Origin: DALYJJ01 sp031969915
Lineage (GTDB): Bacteria > Acidobacteriota > Terriglobia > Bryobacterales > Bryobacteraceae
DNA length: 34,398 bases
Direction of reading: 5' to 3'
Assembly: GCA_031969915.1 (NCBI GenBank)
Contig: DALYJJ010000060.1
Location: forward strand, 1 to 34,398
Shown here in pieces: positions 1 through 7,670 of this stretch. The stretch's first letter is position 1, and every line of letters starts with the position of its first letter. Both the position numbers and the translations under genes were made by a program. The notes beneath the pieces are model-generated. The model did not search any database. It saw only the letters and a program-made list of their open reading frames with translations, and was not told where the DNA came from.

Positions 1-276
1 CGCATCGGGCGCCAGGACGTGGGGGATCGTGGGCTCGTTGAAGAGACTGAAGTCGCGGCCCGAGACGGAGAGGCGTTCAATGGTTCCGCGAACGGAGCCG
101 GTGTTGCGGACGCGCAGGCGGAGTTCGTTGCGGTCGCCGACGTAGGCTTCGCCCAAGTCGAGGATGTTGGGCGGCGGCTGCTCGTTCTGTCCGTCGACGA
201 CGAGGAGGCGAAGCTGGGCGGCGGCGGGAGGGAGGAAGATCGCGGCGAGGACGGCGGCGGAGCGCAATGGCTTCAT
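1..276 (-). CDS. Exported protein with choice-of-anchor-D/ASH-like N-terminus (partial)
   Basis: The reading frame starts at 276 and is still open at base 1, so only the first 92 codons are seen. Residues 1-20 form a signal peptide (MKPLRSAAVLAAIFLPPAAA). The following stretch contains 'LDLGEAYVGDRNELRLRVRNTGS', whose pattern of a phrase like 'dfG.v.vG......v.l.NtG' is typical of ASH / choice-of-anchor D immunoglobulin-like domains found in secreted bacterial proteins. Its ATG overlaps the TGA of the upstream gene (bases 273-276), so it is the last visible member of a minus-strand operon of exported proteins. Function is unknown; domain assignment is by pattern recognition only. Confidence 0.7.
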   Translation of the reverse strand, partial: MKPLRSAAVLAAIFLPPAAAQLRLLVVDGQNEQPPPNILDLGEAYVGDRNELRLRVRNTGSVRGTIERLSVSGRDFSLFNEPTIPHVLAPDA

Positions 277-980
277 CGGGCGCTCCTGGGCAGGGGATAG
301 AGCCGGGGCTCGGGAGTGAGCCGGAGCGCGAACCAATCGCCGCCGGCGCGGACGGCGAGCCAGTCCTCGCCGATGGTCTCGATGCGGTCCGGAGCGGATT
401 CGAGAGGGATCTCGCGCTCGCTCCCATCGGGTGCGATGAGGAGCAGGGCGGCGTGGCGCGTGACTACGATGGACCCGTCGGTAAGCAAGGCCGCCGGCGC
501 CTGGAGGCCATGCAGGGGAACCTCGATTTCGCGGTCGATGAGCCACAGTTCGCCGTCCCGCTTAACGACGGCGCGGCGGGGCCAAGCGATGGCGAGGACC
601 TCTCCGCCGGGCTCCCAGCGGAGGGCCTGGCCGGTGGGCAGGCGGCAGAGTTCGCGGGTGGAGGCGAACCAGACGAGGGCGGCGGCGCCATCCCGGGTGA
701 AAGCGAAGAGCGCTTCGCCGGGCGGGGCGGGCAGATCGAGGAGCGGGCGGCCCTGGCCGTTGTGGACGAGGAGCCGGTCGGCGGTTTTGAGAAGGGCCTC
801 GCGGCCGGAGAAGGCGGCGGAGAGGACGTCGCCGCGGGGCTCGTCCTGGACCACGAAGCTGCCGGCGAGGCCCATGACGCGCTGGAGTTTGCCGGCATCG
901 TCGCGCAGGAGGCCGACGTGGGGGGCCTGCTGGGCGGGCAGGCCGGCAGCAAGAAGGAGAAGGCACAGGGTGCGGCGCAT
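273..980 (-). CDS. Exported beta-propeller-like protein of unknown function
   Basis: This 235-residue protein begins MRRTLCLLLLAAGLPAQQ, a clean signal peptide, which fixes the start at 980 although the frame stays open further upstream. The body is a series of short beta-strand blocks with the flavour of a degenerate propeller (for example 'KTADRLLVHNGQGRPLLDL', 'VVKRDGELWLIDRE', 'LLLIAPDGSEREIPL'). No catalytic motif is visible. The ATG overlaps the stop of the upstream Ig-like gene by four bases and its own stop overlaps the start of the next gene by four bases, so the three genes are probably translated as a coupled unit. Role unknown; a periplasmic or surface location is inferred from the signal peptide. 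Confidence 0.7.
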   Translation of the reverse strand: MRRTLCLLLLAAGLPAQQAPHVGLLRDDAGKLQRVMGLAGSFVVQDEPRGDVLSAAFSGREALLKTADRLLVHNGQGRPLLDLPAPPGEALFAFTRDGAAALVWFASTRELCRLPTGQALRWEPGGEVLAIAWPRRAVVKRDGELWLIDREIEVPLHGLQAPAALLTDGSIVVTRHAALLLIAPDGSEREIPLESAPDRIETIGEDWLAVRAGGDWFALRLTPEPRLYPLPRSAR

Positions 981-1621
981 CACGGCCTCCCTACGGTGAT
1001 CGAAGGATTTCCGACGGTGGGCCCGGCGGCGGTGGAGGCGCCGGGCGGCAGGGGAACGGGAGCGGGGGCAGCGGCGGCGGAGCGAGCGCGGGACAGTCCG
1101 ACGGCAGCGCCGCCGCCGGCGGCGGCAACCAGGATGGTAAGGGCGATGGCTTTGCCGCGTCCGCCGGAGCGCTTCTGGGAGACGGGCTTCGAAGAGGAAC
1201 TCCCGCCCGGGGAGGGCGGGGCGAGATAGAGCGGGACCAGCAGGCCGGCCCGCGTCCCGCCCCGCGCCGCGGTCACCCGGAGTTGGAGGGGCCCGGTCAG
1301 CTTGTTCCATTGGACGCCGAACACGGAAGCCCGGCCGTCGCCGGCGGTGATCACGACTTCCGTGCGGAGGCCAGAGGAGAACAGCCCGGTGGGGCCTTCG
1401 TCCGGCAAGCGGAAGCTGACCGCAACGGCGGGGATGGGCTTGCCGGTCTCGTCGGAGACCTGGACGGTGAGGAGGCGCGCCGACTTGGAGCCGGCGGCGA
1501 AGGACGCGCCCTCGCCCTCGAGCACGCGGATTTGGAGGACGGCGATGTCGCCGGTGGTTTGCGCGCCGGCCAACGGGGCCAGGAGAAGAAGCGCGAGCGC
1601 CCGCCGAAGATGATGGTCCAT
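980..1621 (-). CDS. Exported Ig-like (Big_1-type) protein with C-terminal membrane segment
   Basis: The protein has 213 residues. A signal peptide covers residues 1-20 (ending LAPLAGAQ). Residues about 45-130 resemble a bacterial Ig-like domain of the Big_1/invasin kind: 'LTVQVSDETGKPIPAVAVSF', then 'FSSGLRTEVVITAGDGRASV' and 'LQLRVTAARGGT'. After a Ser/Lys-rich linker a hydrophobic segment near residues 154-172 (AIALTILVAAAGGGAAVGL) could anchor it, followed by a Pro/Ala-rich tail. It sits 51 bases downstream of the PP2C phosphatase gene and overlaps the next gene by four bases. The family is structural; no enzymatic role is suggested. Confidence 0.7.
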   Translation of the reverse strand: MDHHLRRALALLLLAPLAGAQTTGDIAVLQIRVLEGEGASFAAGSKSARLLTVQVSDETGKPIPAVAVSFRLPDEGPTGLFSSGLRTEVVITAGDGRASVFGVQWNKLTGPLQLRVTAARGGTRAGLLVPLYLAPPSPGGSSSSKPVSQKRSGGRGKAIALTILVAAAGGGAAVGLSRARSAAAAPAPVPLPPGASTAAGPTVGNPSITVGRP

Positions 1622-1672
1622 AGTAATCCCGGTGAGGCGTGGACCGGGCGGACCGCCTTGGCGTACGGGGGG

Positions 1673-2395
1673 TTACGCGGTTGCGCCGGCCTTGAGGAGG
1701 ACGGCGGTGACGTTATCCGGTCCACCGTTCGCCTTGGCTGCCTCGACGAGATAGTGGCATTTGGTCTCCAAAGATTGCTGGGAACTTAGCACTTCGGAGA
1801 TTTTTTCCGGATCGACGACGCCGTGGAGGCCGTCGCTACAGAGCAGGAACTCGGCGCCGTTCAAGGGTTTGTAGGAGTAGCAGTGCATCCGGAGGGGGCT
1901 GCCGACGCCGATCGCCATGGTGAGGACATGGCGCATGGGGTGCGTCTTGAGGCTCGCTTCGTCGATGCCCAGGCGGCGGCCGACTTCGTTGACCCAGGTC
2001 TGGTCTTCGGTGATGGTGAGCAATTCGCCGTTCTCATAGATGTAGGCGCGGCTGTCGCCCACACTGGCGATGAGGACTTCTTCGTTGTTGACCTCGAGAA
2101 CGGCGGTGAGGGTGGTGCCCATGCCTTCGAGGGTGGAATCCGAACTGGCCGCGGCCATCACCCGGCGGTTGGCCTCTTCGAAAGCGGTCTGAAGAATCTG
2201 GGCGGTGAGCTCACCGGACTTCCAGACCACTTCGAACACAGTCTCCGCGGCGAGCTTGGAAGCCCGCTCGCCCGCCTGCGCTCCACCCATGCCGTCGGCA
2301 ACGAGGTACAAGCCCAGTTCAGGGGAGAGCAAGAAGTAATCCTCGTTGTTTGTCCGGACGCAGCCCGGATCGGAGACGCCGAACGCTTCCACCAT
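1673..2395 (-). CDS. PP2C-family serine/threonine protein phosphatase
   Basis: This 240-residue cytosolic protein is a minimal metal-dependent (PPM/PP2C) phosphatase that removes phosphate from Ser/Thr, usually opposing Hanks-type kinases. All the family motifs are in order: RTNNEDY (residues 14-20), VADGMGG with metal ligand Asp34 (32-38), GMGTTLT (91-97), SVGDSRAY (111-118), CSDGL with Asp188 (186-190) and GGPDNVT with Asp227 (224-230). Length matches the stand-alone bacterial PrpC/PstP catalytic core, with no sensor or membrane domain. The ATG at 2395 is preceded by a weak AAAGG and by a good -10 box very close to the start. No kinase gene is adjacent; the downstream genes encode exported proteins. 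Catalytic activity is well supported, the substrate is unknown. Confidence 0.95.
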   Translation of the reverse strand: MVEAFGVSDPGCVRTNNEDYFLLSPELGLYLVADGMGGAQAGERASKLAAETVFEVVWKSGELTAQILQTAFEEANRRVMAAASSDSTLEGMGTTLTAVLEVNNEEVLIASVGDSRAYIYENGELLTITEDQTWVNEVGRRLGIDEASLKTHPMRHVLTMAIGVGSPLRMHCYSYKPLNGAEFLLCSDGLHGVVDPEKISEVLSSQQSLETKCHYLVEAAKANGGPDNVTAVLLKAGATA

Positions 2396-2405
2396 GAGCC
2401 TTTCG

Positions 2406-2432
2406 ATTATATCCGTTTCACAGGGATTTCAA
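2406..2432 (-). promoter_or_regulatory. Candidate promoter of the PP2C gene
   Basis: On the minus strand a perfect TATAAT (2411-2406) lies 10 bases before the ATG at 2395, with TTGAAA (2432-2427) 15 bases further upstream. Transcription would start near 2399, giving a leader of only about 4-5 bases. The short spacer and leader make this a candidate only. Confidence 0.4.
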
Positions 2433-2472
2433 CCGGGGTCGTACACTACAAGTACTCTTTTTATTCCGGGGA

Positions 2473-2508
2473 GGGTCCCAGGGGGCCCAAGGAGCGGCCC
2501 CCGGACCC
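2473..2508 (+). promoter_or_regulatory. Strong GC hairpin in the divergent intergenic region
   Basis: GGGTCC-CA-GGGGGCC (2473-2487) pairs with GGCCCCCGGACCC (2496-2508): 13 G-C rich pairs with a two-base bulge (CA, 2479-2480) and an eight-base loop. It lies 32 bases before the ATG of the first phosphohexomutase gene, so it would be in that gene's leader if transcription starts upstream. There is no T-run after it, so it is not a typical intrinsic terminator. Confidence 0.55.
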
Positions 2509-2540
2509 TCATTTCCACCCTGCATTAAGATGTTAGCGTC

Positions 2541-3893
2541 ATGTTGAGAATCTCCCAGGTGGGCGTGCGCGGGGTGGTGGGGGCGGGTCTGACGCCGATG
2601 CACGCGCTGAACTTCGCGTCCGCTTTTGGGACTTTTCTGGAACCGGGAGCGGCGGTGGTGCTGGGGCGGGACCCCCGGGCGAGCGGCGTGATGCTGCGGG
2701 AAGGGGTGGCGGCGGGGCTTTTGGCCACCGGACACGACGTCGTGGACCTGGGCGTGGTTTCGACGCCGGTGATCCAACACGCCATCCGGAGGCTGGGGGC
2801 GGGCGGCGGAGTTTCGATCGGCGCCAGCCACAACGCCGCCGAGTGGAACGCACTGAAGTTCCTGGGCGCGGAGGGAGTGTACCTTTCCACCGCCGAGGCG
2901 AACGAACTGCTCGATATCTATCACCTGCGCAAGTTCAGCCTGGTGGAATGGAACCGGCTGGGCGCGCTGCGGCACGAGCCGGGGAGCATCGATCCGTACC
3001 TGGATCAACTGGCCGAGGTCTTCGACTTCGAGGCGCTGCGGTGGTGGAAGGTGCTGGTGGACTGCTGCAACGGCACGTCGGGTCCGATTCTGCGGCGGCT
3101 CAATGAGCGGTTCGGATTCGGCTTTGTGCTGATGAACGAGAAGCTGGAGGGCCGGGCGTTCGCGCACGAGCCTTCGACGACGAAGAGCGCCGTGGCCCTG
3201 CAACTGGCGCCGCTGATGAAGGCCGTGGGCGCCGATGCGGGCTTCCTGTTCGATGTGGACAGCGACCGGGTGGCGATCGCCACCGAACAGGGAGAAGCGG
3301 TGAGCGAAGAGATGATTCTGCCGCTGCTGGCGGATTGGCTGCTGCCGCGCGGCCCAGGCAAGACGGTGATCGCGAACCTTTCCGTGACGGCGTTGCTGGA
3401 CGACGTGGCGGCGAAACACGGGGGGCGGGTGCTGCGGGTGCCGGTGGGGCGGCAGGCGGCAATCGACGCGATCACCAGCCATCGCCCGGAGCAGATCGCG
3501 CTGGCCGGGGAAGGCACGGGGGCGGTGATGATGCCGCGGTTCCGCTTCGTCTACGACGGGATTGCGTCCATGTTCGGCGTGCTTTCGATGATGGCCGAGC
3601 GGCGGGCGCGGCTGTCGGAGATTGTGCATTCGTATCCGAAGTACTCGATTCTGAAGGGCCAGGTGGAGCTGGCCACGCGGCGGATTCCGCAACTGCTCAC
3701 GGATCTGGAGCAGAGCTATACGGCAGGCCGGGTGAACCGCGCCGACGGGCTGCGGGTGGATCTGGCGGACCGCTGGTTCCACGTGCGGGTGAGCCAGACG
3801 GAACCCGCGGTGCGGGTGATCTGCGAACAGCGGGGGGAGCCGCCGGAGGAGATGTTCGAATCGCTGATGACCCAGGTGAGGAGCTACGTGTAG
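2541..3893 (+). CDS. Divergent alpha-D-phosphohexomutase (first of tandem pair)
   Basis: This 450-residue protein has the four-domain layout of the phosphomannomutase / phosphoglucosamine mutase superfamily. Visible landmarks are the substrate loop RDPRASG (43-49), the phosphoserine loop GASHNA with Ser96 (94-99), the Mg-binding loop DVDSDR (238-243), the sugar-binding loop GEGTGA (323-328) and the phosphate-binding loop RVSQTEP (416-422). The usual forms are TASHNP, DPDGDR, GEGSNG and RASNTEP, so several positions differ, but the phosphorylated Ser and the three Asp metal ligands are kept. The next gene starts directly after its stop and is a canonical paralogue. The protein is probably catalytic with a shifted substrate range, or a partner subunit. 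The ATG at 2541 lacks a clear Shine-Dalgarno. Confidence 0.88.
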   Translation: MLRISQVGVRGVVGAGLTPMHALNFASAFGTFLEPGAAVVLGRDPRASGVMLREGVAAGLLATGHDVVDLGVVSTPVIQHAIRRLGAGGGVSIGASHNAAEWNALKFLGAEGVYLSTAEANELLDIYHLRKFSLVEWNRLGALRHEPGSIDPYLDQLAEVFDFEALRWWKVLVDCCNGTSGPILRRLNERFGFGFVLMNEKLEGRAFAHEPSTTKSAVALQLAPLMKAVGADAGFLFDVDSDRVAIATEQGEAVSEEMILPLLADWLLPRGPGKTVIANLSVTALLDDVAAKHGGRVLRVPVGRQAAIDAITSHRPEQIALAGEGTGAVMMPRFRFVYDGIASMFGVLSMMAERRARLSEIVHSYPKYSILKGQVELATRRIPQLLTDLEQSYTAGRVNRADGLRVDLADRWFHVRVSQTEPAVRVICEQRGEPPEEMFESLMTQVRSYV

Positions 3894-5249
3894 ATGCCGC
3901 GCGAACATCTTCTGAAGATCGGTGTGTCCGGCGTGCGCGGGGTGGTGGGGGAGTTTCTGACGCCGCAGTTGGCGTGCGACTTCGCGCAGGCGTTCGCGGG
4001 CTACGTGGGGCGCGGGCGCGTGGTGGTGGGGCGCGACACGCGCGCGAGCGGACCGATGCTGCAACACGCCGTCACCTGCGGGCTGCTGGCGGGCGGCTGC
4101 GCGGTTATCGACGTGGGCGTGCTGCCGACGCCGACCCTGCAGATCTATGTGGCGGAGACGGGTGCGCGGGGAGGGATTGCGCTCACGGCGTCACACAATC
4201 CGCCGGAGTACAACGCGCTGAAGCTGTTCAACTCCGAGGGGCTGTTCTTCAACCAATATGAGCGGGGAGAGTTGATCGACCTGTATCACCAGAGCGACTT
4301 CCGCGAGGTCAGCAACGCCGAGATCGCGAGCGTCACGCGCGACTACGAGAGCGGGCCGGGGCGGCACTTCGCCCGCGTCCTGCGGCTGGTGGATGCGGAG
4401 GCGGTGCGGCGGCGGCGGTTCCGGGTGGGGCTGGACGGAGTGAACGGCGCGGGTTCAGCGATGTCGGTGGACTATCTGACCCGGATCATGGGCTGCGATT
4501 TGCGCGCGATCTCCGTGGATCCGACCCAGCCGTTTCCGCGCGAGGCGGAGCCCAAGCCGGATACGTTGGGGGACCTGGCGGAGCTGGTGCGGCGCGAGCG
4601 GTGCGAGATCGGGTTCGGGCAGGATCCGGACGGCGATCGCCTGGCGGTGTGCGACGAGCACGGGCATGTTCTGGACAACGACGACGTGCTGGCGCTGGTG
4701 GTGGACGCGGTGCTGGAGCGAGTGCCGGGCGACGTGGTGGTGAATCTGACGACGTCGTCGGTGCTGGACGAGATTGCGGCGCGGCACCGGAGGCGGGTAT
4801 GGCGGGCGCCGGTGGGCGAGGCGAACGTGGTGGAGAGAATGCAGGCGGTGAAGGCGGCCATCGGGGGCGAGGGATCGAACGGCGGGATCATCCTGCCGGC
4901 GGTGCACTACTGCCGCGACAGTTACACGGGCATGGGTTTCGTGCTGGAGCGGATGGCGGCGACGGGAAAGACGGTGTCGCAGTTGGTGGCGGAGATGCCT
5001 CGCTTTCACCGGCGGATGGGGAAGGTGGCGTTCGAGCACGGGCGGCTGGGGCAGTTGATGCAATCGCTGGAGGAGAGTTTTCCGGGCGTGGAGACGGACC
5101 GCACGGACGGGCTGAAGCTGCTGTGGGAGGATTCGTGGATCCACGTGCGGGCGTCGAACACGGAGCCGCTGCTGCGGCTGGCGGCGGAGGCGCGGACGGC
5201 GGAGCGGCTGGAGGAGCTGTACGGGAGGGTGGCGGCGGCGCTTCGGTAG
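3894..5249 (+). CDS. Phosphoglucosamine mutase / phosphomannomutase family enzyme
   Basis: This 451-residue protein is a canonical alpha-D-phosphohexomutase that would interconvert sugar 1- and 6-phosphates through a phosphoserine. It carries RDTRASG (48-54), TASHNP with Ser100 (98-103), DPDGDR (244-249), GEGSNGG (325-331) and RASNTEP (419-425), all in family consensus. The GEGSNGG loop resembles archaeal-type GlmM / bifunctional enzymes, so glucosamine-6-phosphate or mannose-6-phosphate are the likeliest substrates; sequence alone does not decide. The ATG follows the stop of the upstream paralogue with no intervening base, indicating co-translation. The two proteins align along their full length (for example 'GVRGVVG.FLTP' and 'SHN..E.NALK'), the mark of a tandem duplication. 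Confidence 0.93.
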   Translation: MPREHLLKIGVSGVRGVVGEFLTPQLACDFAQAFAGYVGRGRVVVGRDTRASGPMLQHAVTCGLLAGGCAVIDVGVLPTPTLQIYVAETGARGGIALTASHNPPEYNALKLFNSEGLFFNQYERGELIDLYHQSDFREVSNAEIASVTRDYESGPGRHFARVLRLVDAEAVRRRRFRVGLDGVNGAGSAMSVDYLTRIMGCDLRAISVDPTQPFPREAEPKPDTLGDLAELVRRERCEIGFGQDPDGDRLAVCDEHGHVLDNDDVLALVVDAVLERVPGDVVVNLTTSSVLDEIAARHRRRVWRAPVGEANVVERMQAVKAAIGGEGSNGGIILPAVHYCRDSYTGMGFVLERMAATGKTVSQLVAEMPRFHRRMGKVAFEHGRLGQLMQSLEESFPGVETDRTDGLKLLWEDSWIHVRASNTEPLLRLAAEARTAERLEELYGRVAAALR

Positions 5250-5261
5250 GCGAAGGGCGGC

Positions 5262-5999
5262 TCAGGCGGTGCGCTGGGGCGGGAAGGACTTGGCCTGCGC
5301 CTCGAGCGCCGCGGCGTGCTTTCGCAGCACGACGGCGTAGTTGATCATCACCGGCGCGGCGTGCGGCTGAAGCGGGCCGAGGATGGTAAGCGCCCGCGCG
5401 TAGAGCGCCTCGGCGGCGGCGAAGCTGCCCCGATCGGCCTCCAGCGCCGCCAGGTTGTTCAGCACCGCGGCGACCTGGGGATGGTTGGGCCCGAGCGAGG
5501 CCTCGAAGATGGCGAGCGCATGCCGGTAGTGCGGCTCCGCCTCCTCCGGCCGATTGAGTGTGCGCAGGCATTCGGCGAGGTTGTTGAGCAAGGTGCCTAA
5601 CTGCGGATGGCTCCCGCCGACGGCCTTGTTCACGACGGCGATCGCGGCGCGGTACAACCGTTCGGCCTCCGGCGCCTCGCCCGACGCCCGCAGCAGCTCG
5701 GCCAGGTTGGTGGCGATGGTCGCCGCCTGGACGCTCTCATTGCCGTGGCGGGCGGCGGCGGCCTCGAGCGCCTGCTGGTAATACTTCCGGGCCTTCGAGG
5801 TTTCGCCCAACGAGTGATAGACGCTGGCCAGGTTGTTGCGCAGAGTGGCGCGCAAGGTCTCGTCCACCCGCAGCCGCTGCGCCGAGCGGAGCGCGGCGGC
5901 CCAGTGCACGGCGGCTTCCGGCAGCCGGCCCGCGGCGAGGGCGGCGCGTCCCGCGTCAATGCGCTCCTGCAAACGAAGCGCCGCCGGCGGCTTCTTCAT
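5262..5999 (-). CDS. Kinesin-light-chain-type TPR protein, last gene of the six-gene operon
   Basis: This 245-residue soluble protein consists almost wholly of tetratricopeptide repeats of the long TPR_10/TPR_12 kind. Successive repeats have the 'A..LNNLA.......G....A...Y..AL.I.....G..HP' pattern, clearest at residues 51-76, 92-120, 133-163 and 175-205. No signal peptide or membrane segment is present, so it acts in the cytosol. Such repeats bind other proteins. Its ATG overlaps the TGA of the upstream coiled-coil gene (5996-5999), tying it to the operon of small paralogous proteins, for which it may be a scaffold or adaptor. It converges on the phosphohexomutase gene with only 12 bases between stops. 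Function is inferred from the fold only. Confidence 0.85.
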   Translation of the reverse strand: MKKPPAALRLQERIDAGRAALAAGRLPEAAVHWAAALRSAQRLRVDETLRATLRNNLASVYHSLGETSKARKYYQQALEAAAARHGNESVQAATIATNLAELLRASGEAPEAERLYRAAIAVVNKAVGGSHPQLGTLLNNLAECLRTLNRPEEAEPHYRHALAIFEASLGPNHPQVAAVLNNLAALEADRGSFAAAEALYARALTILGPLQPHAAPVMINYAVVLRKHAAALEAQAKSFPPQRTA

Positions 6000-6616
6000 T
6001 TCCTTTTCTTGGCCGCCTTCGCCCCGATGGGCCGCGAAGGCACGGGAGATGGCCGCACCGGCTGGATGGCGGGTGCGGGCGAGGTGAGAGGTCCCGCCGG
6101 CGACAACCCGGCGGGCCGCGTCCCGCGGAGGCCTACTTTTAATTCGTGCAGCGTGGCCGGATCCACCGAGCCTGGCTGCGGCACCACGATCACCGCCTTG
6201 TCGCCAAGCTTCGCGGACGCCAGTTTGAGAGTGAGGTTGGCTTCGGCCACTTCGAATCCGGTGAACCTCTGGAACGGCTTGAGCACATCGTCGAAGAGGA
6301 TCGACGCCTCCTCGGGCGCGAGCGGCGACAGGGGCGTGTTCCCCACCTGCTTGGTAAGCCGATCGACCTGGGCGGTGAGCACGCGATTGTTCCTGGTGGA
6401 CTCAGCGAGCTTCTCTTTGGCTTCCTTGGCCGCGGCGTCCAGGTCGCCGGCGGCTTTGAGCGCCCGATCGCGCTCCGCAGCCGCCTGCGCACCGCCTTTC
6501 TCCACGGCGGCCAGTTGCGCTTTGGTCTGTTCGAGTTCCTCGGCCAGCCGCTTGTTCTCGTCGAGCAGCGCGTCGATGCGCTTCCTGGCCTGCTCGAGGG
6601 TGAGGTCATCGGGCAT
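5996..6616 (-). CDS. Coiled-coil protein carrying the operon's shared strand motif
   Basis: This 206-residue protein is unrecognised as a named family. Residues about 5-92 form one long, charged, heptad-rich coiled coil. It is followed by a small domain (about 100-165) that contains FEVAEANLTLKL (121-132), which matches the motif seen in the three upstream genes (F/S-x-x-E-A-x-I/L-x-V/L-x-M/L). The C-terminus (about 166-206) is Pro/Ala-rich and ends in a basic KAAKKRK tail that could bind nucleic acid or membranes. Two bases separate it from the preceding gene's stop, and it overlaps the following TPR gene by four bases. A role as the coiled-coil subunit of a hetero-oligomer is inference. Confidence 0.75.
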   Translation of the reverse strand: MPDDLTLEQARKRIDALLDENKRLAEELEQTKAQLAAVEKGGAQAAAERDRALKAAGDLDAAAKEAKEKLAESTRNNRVLTAQVDRLTKQVGNTPLSPLAPEEASILFDDVLKPFQRFTGFEVAEANLTLKLASAKLGDKAVIVVPQPGSVDPATLHELKVGLRGTRPAGLSPAGPLTSPAPAIQPVRPSPVPSRPIGAKAAKKRK

Positions 6617-6618
6617 AA

Positions 6619-7110
6619 CTACTTCTCCGCCTCGTCGGACAGTTGCAGGCTGCGCAGGACCTTACCGTTCGAGTCCCGCACGTCCACGAGCCACTTGTTG
6701 GCCGATGGAATGAACTGCGGATCGACCTCCACGCCGCCGACGATCGTGGCCAGGCGTGCGATGTCGGCCCGCTTGCGGATGGAGTCCACGATTTCGCTGG
6801 GCTTCCTGGCGGGCGGCTTCAGCTCCTCGTCCGGGACTGCCACCAGGCGGGCGCGGAGCGTGGAGAGGATGCCTGGGTTCAGTTCGTTCAAGCGGCTCTG
6901 CCCGGCGCGCACGGGCTGGATCGCCGCCGAGCCTTCATCCGAGAAGAGCATTTTCACTTCGATTTCGGCTTCGCTGATGGAGACCGCGGTCCGCAGGCCG
7001 CCGGCCGGGGGCGGCAGTTCGAACTGCTGTTTGCGGATCTCGCTCTGGGCCTGGATCAGGGCCTTGCCGACTTCGCCGAGCAGGTTCTGCACACCGATGC
7101 TTTCCGCCAC
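6619..7110 (-). CDS. Unknown soluble protein, paralogue-like member of the operon
   Basis: This 163-residue protein belongs to no family I can name with confidence. An N-terminal helix (residues 8-28, containing KALIQAQSEI) resembles the AQ..LD helix of the two upstream proteins. SISEAEIEVKM (44-54) matches their FSEATIEVAM / FAEATIEVTM strand. A further strand ends in 'LSTLRARLVAVP' (82-93), comparable with the RLVPVP / KIVPVP ends of the upstream proteins. The remaining 70 residues form an extra domain with 'DSNGKVLRSLQLSDE' near the end. The ATG shares base 7110 with the last base of the upstream stop region, so the two genes are coupled. The order helix, strand, strand recalls the Trypco-type (trypsin-co-occurring) domains, but that is untested. 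Confidence 0.72.
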   Translation of the reverse strand: MAESIGVQNLLGEVGKALIQAQSEIRKQQFELPPPAGGLRTAVSISEAEIEVKMLFSDEGSAAIQPVRAGQSRLNELNPGILSTLRARLVAVPDEELKPPARKPSEIVDSIRKRADIARLATIVGGVEVDPQFIPSANKWLVDVRDSNGKVLRSLQLSDEAEK

Positions 7111-7637
7111 TATGCGCCTCCTCCCGGGCGCTGGTCGTCAATGGACCGCACCGGCTGCAACAATGCCGGCCCTGGCACGGGCACGATCTTCGCCACGAAC
7201 TTCGACGAGACTTTGACGTCCCGGTTCAGCTTCCGCTCGGTGCGGAGGGACTGGGTGCTGGCGAACAGAGTCCGGCTCTTGGAATTGGAAACCGAGGAGG
7301 TCTGCTCCACCACGCGGAGGTCCATGGCGACCTCGATGGTCGCTTCGGAGAACGCGTAGAAGGTGGGCTGAAGGCCGAGCTCGAGCAGGCTTACCTGAAT
7401 GGGTTTGGCCTGCTCGAACCGGGAGGTGCCGTCCGCCTCGATGATCTGCCTGATCTCGGGGATGAACTCCACTTTGGTGGAGGCCAACTCCTTGGCGACT
7501 TCGGCGGAGGCGAGGTCAAGCTTGGCCTGACTCTCGGCCACCGCCTCGGCGATGGAAGTGACGAAATCCGCCAGCGACGCGCCCGGCAGTTCCTGCTGCG
7601 GATCGAGGGCGTTGCGGGGCGAAAGCTGGATGGGCAT
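7110..7637 (-). CDS. Unknown soluble protein, paralogue A of the tandem pair
   Basis: This 175-residue protein is clearly homologous to the product of the next gene upstream (7671-8192). Both have an N-terminal amphipathic helix, then '(S/D)TKVE(F/V)', an 'I.ADGT..F' turn, 'VSLL..GL.PTFY.F.EATIEV.MD' (residues 82-106 here), a variable segment and a C-terminal strand ending VAKIVPVP (148-155). It has no signal peptide, membrane segment or recognisable catalytic motif. After the VPVP strand comes a Pro/Gly-rich tail. It is the third gene of a six-gene minus-strand operon. The fold seems all-beta with one helix. Function is unknown; a structural subunit is the simplest inference. Confidence 0.75.
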   Translation of the reverse strand: MPIQLSPRNALDPQQELPGASLADFVTSIAEAVAESQAKLDLASAEVAKELASTKVEFIPEIRQIIEADGTSRFEQAKPIQVSLLELGLQPTFYAFSEATIEVAMDLRVVEQTSSVSNSKSRTLFASTQSLRTERKLNRDVKVSSKFVAKIVPVPGPALLQPVRSIDDQRPGGGA

Positions 7638-7670
7638 GGTAGAGCCTCCTGCTCCGCGATCAAACCGTCA

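Noticed and set aside
2418..4067. Long open frame opposite the phosphohexomutase genes
   Set aside because: His/Arg/Pro-rich translation without any domain; the plus-strand frames match a known enzyme family throughout.
5241..5255. Small hairpin CTTCG/CGAAG at the end of the second phosphohexomutase gene
   Set aside because: Only five pairs, overlaps the stop codon and has no T-run, so not supportable as a terminator.
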